Assembly: GCA_001776425.1 (NCBI GenBank)
Contig: MFBN01000020.1
Location: 53,533-69,472, forward strand
Direction: 5' to 3'
Source of the DNA: Candidatus Curtissbacteria bacterium RIFCSPLOWO2_01_FULL_37_9
GTDB taxonomy: Bacteria > Patescibacteriota > Microgenomatia > Curtissbacterales > GWA2-41-24
Length of the DNA: 15,940 bases
The position numbers and the translations under genes are program-made. Within the stretch, counting starts at the first letter, position 1. The number at the start of each line of letters is the position of its first letter. Shown here in pieces: positions 12,314-15,940 of the stretch. The notes below the pieces were generated by a model. The model was given only the letters and a program-made list of their open reading frames with translations. It was not told the origin of the DNA and did not search any database.

Positions 12314-12985
12314 TCAGAATATAAGTGTAAATTCACCTCTTGGCTTATTTTTTAGAAAATGAGCAATAGAAGAATTAATGTTCTCTCTTCGAATTTCCTG
12401 ATGTAATTTTGTCATTTCCCTGCAAATTGCTATTTTTATATTTCCTCCAAGCCCCTGTATATTATTTAGGGTTTTTATCAATCTGTAAGGTGATTCATAC
12501 GCAACTATTGTAAATTTTAATTTTTTACGCAAAAGAAGAATATTTTTAAGAAACAATTCTCGCTTCATAGATTTTTTAGGCATAAAACCTGCAAAATAAA
12601 AGTTTTGGCCAGAATAACCGCTTAAAGTTATGGCACAAATTAGAGCTGTTGAACCAGGTATAGATTCCAATACGATATTATTTTTAATAGCTTCATTAAC
12701 TAAATAAAATCCGGGATCTGAAACTAAAGGTGTACCTGCGTCGCTTATTAAAGCTAGGTCTTTATTAGATTTTAAAATACTTATAATCTGAGCTGTTTTG
12801 GCTTTTTCATTAAATTCATTCAATGAGATCATTGTTTTTTTTATACCGTAATAATTTAAAAGCTTACCTGTAATTCTTGTGTCTTCACATATAACAGAAT
12901 CAACTTTTTTTAAAGTTTCCAATGCCCGTAAAGTAATATCCTTTAAATTTCCTATTGGAGTGGCTACAATAAATAAAGTGCCCAT
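12314..12985 (-). CDS. rsmI: 16S rRNA (cytidine-1402 2'-O)-methyltransferase
   Basis: A 223-residue SAM-dependent enzyme of the tetrapyrrole-methylase fold that 2'-O-methylates C1402 in the decoding centre of 16S rRNA. Hallmarks are FIVATPIGNLKDITLRALE (residues 5-23), CEDTR (33-37), the SAM-binding ALISDAGTPLVSDPG (78-92), IPGSTALICAITLSG, FYFAGFMPKK and YESPYRLI, followed by REMTKLHQEI. It is shorter than the E. coli protein (286) because the C-terminal accessory domain is missing, as in many small genomes. The start ATG at 12985 has no Shine-Dalgarno sequence and lies only a few bases after the predicted transcription start. It converges with gpmI and diverges from the transporter gene. 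Confidence 0.95.
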   Translation of the reverse strand: MGTLFIVATPIGNLKDITLRALETLKKVDSVICEDTRITGKLLNYYGIKKTMISLNEFNEKAKTAQIISILKSNKDLALISDAGTPLVSDPGFYLVNEAIKNNIVLESIPGSTALICAITLSGYSGQNFYFAGFMPKKSMKRELFLKNILLLRKKLKFTIVAYESPYRLIKTLNNIQGLGGNIKIAICREMTKLHQEIRRENINSSIAHFLKNKPRGEFTLIF

Positions 12986-12994
12986 AACAAGTTA

Positions 12995-13022
12995 ATATTA
13001 AGGGTATAAAGTCAAAAGTCAA
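12995..13022 (-). promoter_or_regulatory. Promoter of rsmI, nearly leaderless
   Basis: On the minus strand -35 TTGACT (13022-13017), a 16-bp spacer and -10 TAATAT (13000-12995) precede the ATG at 12985. The expected start near 12988 leaves almost no leader. A direct repeat AAGTCAA on the plus strand overlaps the -35 region. Confidence 0.55.
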
Positions 13023-13027
13023 TAAGA

Positions 13028-14290
13028 ATGCTAAAAACTATTCGAAAATATTTAAAAAAAATTGGGCCGGGAATTATTACCGGTGCATCTGACGATGATC
13101 CGTCAGGTATTGCCACATATTCAATAGCCGGTGCTTCACAAGGTTATTCATTGCTCTGGTCATCTCTTCTAACATTTCCTCTTATGGTTGCTATCCAGGA
13201 AATGTGTGCCAGAATCGGTGTTGTAACAGAAAAAGGTCTTGCCGGAAATATTAGAGAACACTATAAATCCAAATTATTCCTGTACTCATTGGCATTTTTG
13301 ATAATTATTGCCAATACATTAAACATCGGGGCAGATTTGTCCGGAATGGCAGCTTCTATTCAACTTATCATACCGATTGATGTTAAGTTAATTGCTATTG
13401 TCATTACCATATTAATTATTTTGTTAATGGTTTTTTTCCCATACAAATTTATCGCCGCTAATTTAAAATGGCTCACTTTTGCATTGTTTGCATATATAGC
13501 ATCGGCATTAGTGGTAAAGCAGGACTGGATTCAAATTATCTATAACACACTGGTGCCGAATTTTAAATTTGATCGAAATTCAATAACATTAATCATTGCA
13601 ATACTTGGTACTACGATATCCCCTTACTTATTTTTTTGGCAGACATCAGCGGAAGTGGAAGAAATAAAAGAAAAAGAGCAAATAATGCATAAAAAAATTA
13701 TTGTGACAAAGCATGAACTTAAGCAAATAAGAGAGGAGGTCAGTATTGGTATGTTTTTATCAAATTTGGTCATGTTTGCCATTATTGCAACTTCTGCTTC
13801 AACTTTATATAAATTTGGTATCCGGGATATTTTCACAGCAGACCAGGCTGCAAAAGCTCTGGAACCTATTGCGGGTAAAGCATCTTCATACTTATTTACC
13901 TTGGGAATTGTCGGTACAGGACTTTTGGCAATCCCTGTTTTAGCAGGTTCTGCGGCTTATGCTGTTTCCGAAATATTTCAGTGGAGAGAAGGTTTGAGTA
14001 AATCTTTCAGGCAGGCAAAATCCTTTTATGCTGTTATTATTGCTTCAACATTGGTAGGCTTTTTAATGATATTTGCTAACATTAATCCATTTAAAGCTTT
14101 ATTTTATACTGCAGTCATCTATGGATTAATATCACCGATTCTTATTTTTATAATCCTGATTTTAGCAAATAATAAAAAAATTATGGGCAAATATACCAAT
14201 ACTTTGGCAACTAATACTTTGGGAATAATTGCGCTTTTAATTATGTCAATAGCTTCTGCTTTTTTTATATTTTTTACTATTAAAGGCTAG
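13028..14290 (+). CDS. Nramp-family divalent metal transporter, variant metal site
   Basis: A 420-residue membrane protein with about 11 hydrophobic segments and the LeuT-like Nramp pattern. The N-terminus KKIGPGIITGASDDDPSGIA places the broken first helix at about residues 12-35, then QEMCARIGVVTEKGLAGNIR after TM2, FPYKFIAANLKWLTF around TM4-5 and GTTISPYLFFWQTSAEVEE at TM6. A charged cytoplasmic loop with EIKEKEQIMHKK follows. Canonical Nramps have DPGN in TM1 and a Met-Pro-His motif in TM6; here these are DPSG (24-27) and Ser-Pro-Tyr (198-200), so the Asn and Met ligands are absent while the Asp remains. It may therefore carry Mg or another ion rather than Mn/Fe. It is transcribed divergently from rsmI, and its TAG shares the palindrome CTAG with the lexA stop. 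Confidence 0.88.
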   Translation: MLKTIRKYLKKIGPGIITGASDDDPSGIATYSIAGASQGYSLLWSSLLTFPLMVAIQEMCARIGVVTEKGLAGNIREHYKSKLFLYSLAFLIIIANTLNIGADLSGMAASIQLIIPIDVKLIAIVITILIILLMVFFPYKFIAANLKWLTFALFAYIASALVVKQDWIQIIYNTLVPNFKFDRNSITLIIAILGTTISPYLFFWQTSAEVEEIKEKEQIMHKKIIVTKHELKQIREEVSIGMFLSNLVMFAIIATSASTLYKFGIRDIFTADQAAKALEPIAGKASSYLFTLGIVGTGLLAIPVLAGSAAYAVSEIFQWREGLSKSFRQAKSFYAVIIASTLVGFLMIFANINPFKALFYTAVIYGLISPILIFIILILANNKKIMGKYTNTLATNTLGIIALLIMSIASAFFIFFTIKG

Positions 14291-14904
14291 ATATATTTAC
14301 GGATAACGCCAACGCATTTGCCTTGAATTGTTACGTTTTTAGAATAAATGGGAGCCATTGCTGAATTTGCTGGTTCCAGGCGAATACGGTTTTTTTCTTT
14401 AAAAAAGCGTTTTAAAGTTACTATACCGTTTTCAACCATAGCAACTACTATATCACCATCTTGCGCTTGACTCGTATCTTCTACAACAACATAATCACCG
14501 TCTAAAATACCTTCTTCTATCATGGACTGCCCCCTAACCTGTAAAACATATGATTTTTTATTAGCGGATACCATATTTGGAGATACAGTAAACGATGCAT
14601 TGGGATCTGTATATGGTTCTATTGGCGACCCGGCGGCGATATAACCAAGTAAAGGCAGTTCGATACCTTTAACAATCTTACTTATTTTTTTGTCAATAAT
14701 ATCAATACTACGCGCAAATCCGGAAGATTTTTTGATTATACCTTTTCTTTCCAGGGCCTGAAGATGTTCATGTACAGTAGATAGCGATTTTACGCCCATT
14801 TTATTAGCTATTTCAACCAATGTTGGGGCCTGACCAAATTTTGCAATATAGTTTTTAATAAATGTCAATATCTGTTTTTGTCTTCTATAAATTATAGCTG
14901 GCAT
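14287..14904 (-). CDS. lexA: SOS repressor LexA
   Basis: A 205-residue repressor that self-cleaves when stimulated by RecA filaments. The N-terminal winged helix-turn-helix is clear: RRQKQILTFIKNYIAKFGQA, TLVEIANKMGVKSLSTVHEH (residues 28-47) and LQALERKGIIKK. The C-terminal peptidase has the Ala91-Gly92 cleavage site in GYIAAGSPIEP, nucleophile Ser127 (RGQSMIEEGI) and general-base Lys165 (VTLKRFF). Length and domain order are typical. The start ATG at 14904 lies about 6 nt after the -10 box, so the message is probably leaderless. Its own promoter holds the same candidate operator as the dinB operon, consistent with autoregulation. It converges with the transporter gene: the two stops overlap in the palindrome CTAG. 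Confidence 0.97.
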   Translation of the reverse strand: MPAIIYRRQKQILTFIKNYIAKFGQAPTLVEIANKMGVKSLSTVHEHLQALERKGIIKKSSGFARSIDIIDKKISKIVKGIELPLLGYIAAGSPIEPYTDPNASFTVSPNMVSANKKSYVLQVRGQSMIEEGILDGDYVVVEDTSQAQDGDIVVAMVENGIVTLKRFFKEKNRIRLEPANSAMAPIYSKNVTIQGKCVGVIRKYI

Positions 14905-14910
14905 ATTGTT

Positions 14911-14940
14911 ATATTACCAAACAAAACCCGAAGTTGTCAA
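14911..14940 (-). promoter_or_regulatory. Promoter of lexA, leaderless
   Basis: On the minus strand a perfect -35 TTGACA (14940-14935), an 18-bp spacer and a -10 TAATAT (14916-14911) lie immediately before the ATG at 14904. Transcription should begin at or next to the ATG. The -35 contains the TGA stop of the upstream ketoacyl synthase gene, so lexA has an independent promoter. Confidence 0.72.
14917..14932 (-). promoter_or_regulatory. Candidate LexA operator of lexA
   Basis: The minus strand reads TTCGGGTTTTGTTTGG between -35 and -10. It matches the dinB-operon element at 14 of 16 positions and keeps the 11-bp direct-repeat layout (TTCGG, TTTGG). Position inside the core promoter suits repression. 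Confidence 0.6.
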
Positions 14941-15940
14941 TGGGGAATTAGGTCTCTAATTCTCTCTGCTGTTGTTCTTCTTGGGACTCCAACTGTTGGA
15001 AGTACAGCAGCCCCAAACTCAGAACCCGCCCCAAAGGAGCAACTTATGATGAGCTCATCTGGTAGAAGTTTCCCCTCATGGTAAGCATCGCGCAAGGCAA
15101 GAGGTATCGAAGCGGAAGAAGTATTCCCCTTGTGCTTAATGTTTTTGTAAACCCTTTCTCTAGGGAAACCTATATCCTTTGCAAGGCCATCAATTATTTC
15201 TAGATTTGCTTGGTGAGGAAATAACCACATAATATCACCAAACGTTACGTCAGCCTTTGCTGCGGCACGCATAATGCATTCCCGCATATCGTTCTGAGCA
15301 TATTTCTTTACCATTTTGCCGTTCATCCAAATGCAATGCTGATTGTTCCTTATTGTTTCCTCGGATGTTGGAATGCGCGATCCGCCAGCAGGTATGTACA
15401 AATCTTCAACGTGAGATCCATCTGCACCAAATTGAAAAGCGATCTTCGCAGATAAAGAGTTCTTATCCGATATCGTATCAATGACCACTGCACCTGCTGC
15501 ATCACCAAAAACCATAAACGTTTCACGCTTATTGGGGCTTAGAAATTTACTCAGAGTATCAGAACCTACAACCACTTGCGGTCCACCTTGACCGTAAGGA
15601 CTCACAATATCGTTATATGCTATGTAAAGTGAGCTTAAAAAACCTACGCATGCAGTGGAAATGTCAAAATAAACACCCATTCTAGGAGTACCCACTCTTT
15701 CCTTAACACTCGGAGCAATTGGAACACCAGGATAATCTTCCGTCATCGTTCCGCACCATATCGCTTTTACTTCCTCTGGCCTGATATTGGCCATCCTTAA
15801 AGCCCGATTGACAGCTTCAACGGCTAAATCGGACGTAGCATATTCTTCTTCCGTCCAATTTCTAGATTCAATGCCAACATTTTTCATTAATTTTTTAACA
15901 GCTTTTGCAGGTTTATTTAAAAAATCTGCAATGTGGTCAT
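14937..15940 (-). CDS. fabH: Beta-ketoacyl-ACP synthase III (FabH-like), 5' end beyond right edge
   Basis: About 333 residues are visible, and the frame stays open to the right edge, reading DHIADFLNKPAKAVKKL before the Met at 15887. That Met is internal, because FabH enzymes have 50 or so residues before GIESRNW. The thiolase-fold condensing enzyme joins an acyl-CoA to malonyl-ACP to start fatty acid or related chains. The catalytic triad is present: Cys (codon 15650-15648, FDISTACVGFL), His (15215-15213, LFPHQANLEI) and Asn (15125-15123, HKGNTSSASIPLAL). FGDAAGAVVI and SFGAGSEFGAAVL are also typical. An HMG-CoA-synthase-like relative is less likely given HQAN and GNTSSAS. Base composition is visibly less AT-rich than that of neighbouring genes, so recent acquisition or different selection is possible. 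No other lipid gene lies in the window. Confidence 0.88.
   Translation of the reverse strand, partial: DHIADFLNKPAKAVKKLMKNVGIESRNWTEEEYATSDLAVEAVNRALRMANIRPEEVKAIWCGTMTEDYPGVPIAPSVKERVGTPRMGVYFDISTACVGFLSSLYIAYNDIVSPYGQGGPQVVVGSDTLSKFLSPNKRETFMVFGDAAGAVVIDTISDKNSLSAKIAFQFGADGSHVEDLYIPAGGSRIPTSEETIRNNQHCIWMNGKMVKKYAQNDMRECIMRAAAKADVTFGDIMWLFPHQANLEIIDGLAKDIGFPRERVYKNIKHKGNTSSASIPLALRDAYHEGKLLPDELIISCSFGAGSEFGAAVLPTVGVPRRTTAERIRDLIPH

Noticed and set aside
15888..15940. ATG at 15887 as the true start of the ketoacyl synthase
   Set aside because: The frame remains open to the right edge with FabH-like residues, so the gene is cut by the window and this Met is internal.
1..15940. Alternative genetic code with TGA as Gly or Trp
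   Set aside because: TGA cleanly ends yjbQ, the EF-Tu-like gene, rsmI and the ketoacyl synthase gene, and Trp uses TGG.
1..15940. Mobile elements, CRISPR arrays, tRNA or rRNA genes
   Set aside because: No transposase or integrase, no regularly spaced repeat array beyond the two-copy hairpin, and no tRNA or rRNA signature was seen on either strand by eye.

Overview
The window is about 16 kb of AT-rich, gene-dense bacterial chromosome. It uses the standard code: TGA ends several genes and TGG encodes Trp. I see no rRNA, tRNA, IS element or CRISPR. Short genes, four-base and 17-base overlaps, very short or absent 5' leaders, a stand-alone EF-Tu domain-2-like protein, a short divergent DNA polymerase III delta subunit and small membrane-anchored proteins of unknown function together suggest a Patescibacteria/CPR genome, perhaps Microgenomates. 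That placement is inference, not shown by any marker gene here.

Layout. (1) 1-985, minus strand: an operon of an 87-residue beta-rich protein and a Y-family DNA polymerase (dinB-like, cut by the left edge), behind a strong TTGACA-N18-TATAAT promoter. (2) 1107-3930, plus strand: a rhomboid protease, a membrane-anchored coiled-coil protein, an 84-residue acidic Pro/Gln-rich protein with the best ribosome binding site in the window and a palindrome in its promoter spacer, and a membrane-anchored PsbP-like protein. (3) 3931-4107: a gap holding two tandem covarying hairpins. (4) 4108-6972, plus strand: a tight run of yjbQ, xseA, xseB, an EF-Tu domain-2-like protein that appears to start at ATA, and holA. 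(5) 7029-12166, plus strand: ppsA, eno and gpmI, the lower-glycolysis/gluconeogenesis block between 3-phosphoglycerate and pyruvate, closed by a terminator. (6) 12314-14290: divergent rsmI (minus) and a variant Nramp-family transporter (plus). (7) 14287-15940, minus strand: lexA, preceded by a FabH-type ketoacyl synthase that runs off the right edge and has visibly different base composition.

How it fits together. The most coherent signal is an SOS circuit. The lexA promoter and the dinB-operon promoter, 14 kb apart, carry the same 16-bp element (14/16 identical) between -35 and -10. It is built as a TTCGG-type direct repeat of 11-bp period, the same spacing as the alphaproteobacterial LexA box. 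This gives a candidate LexA operator for this lineage and ties the 87-residue protein to damage-induced translesion synthesis. The other notable signals are the MerR-like promoter geometry in front of the acidic 84-residue protein, the ATA start, the Asp-to-Asn change in the XseA active-site motif, and the non-canonical metal-site residues of the Nramp homologue.
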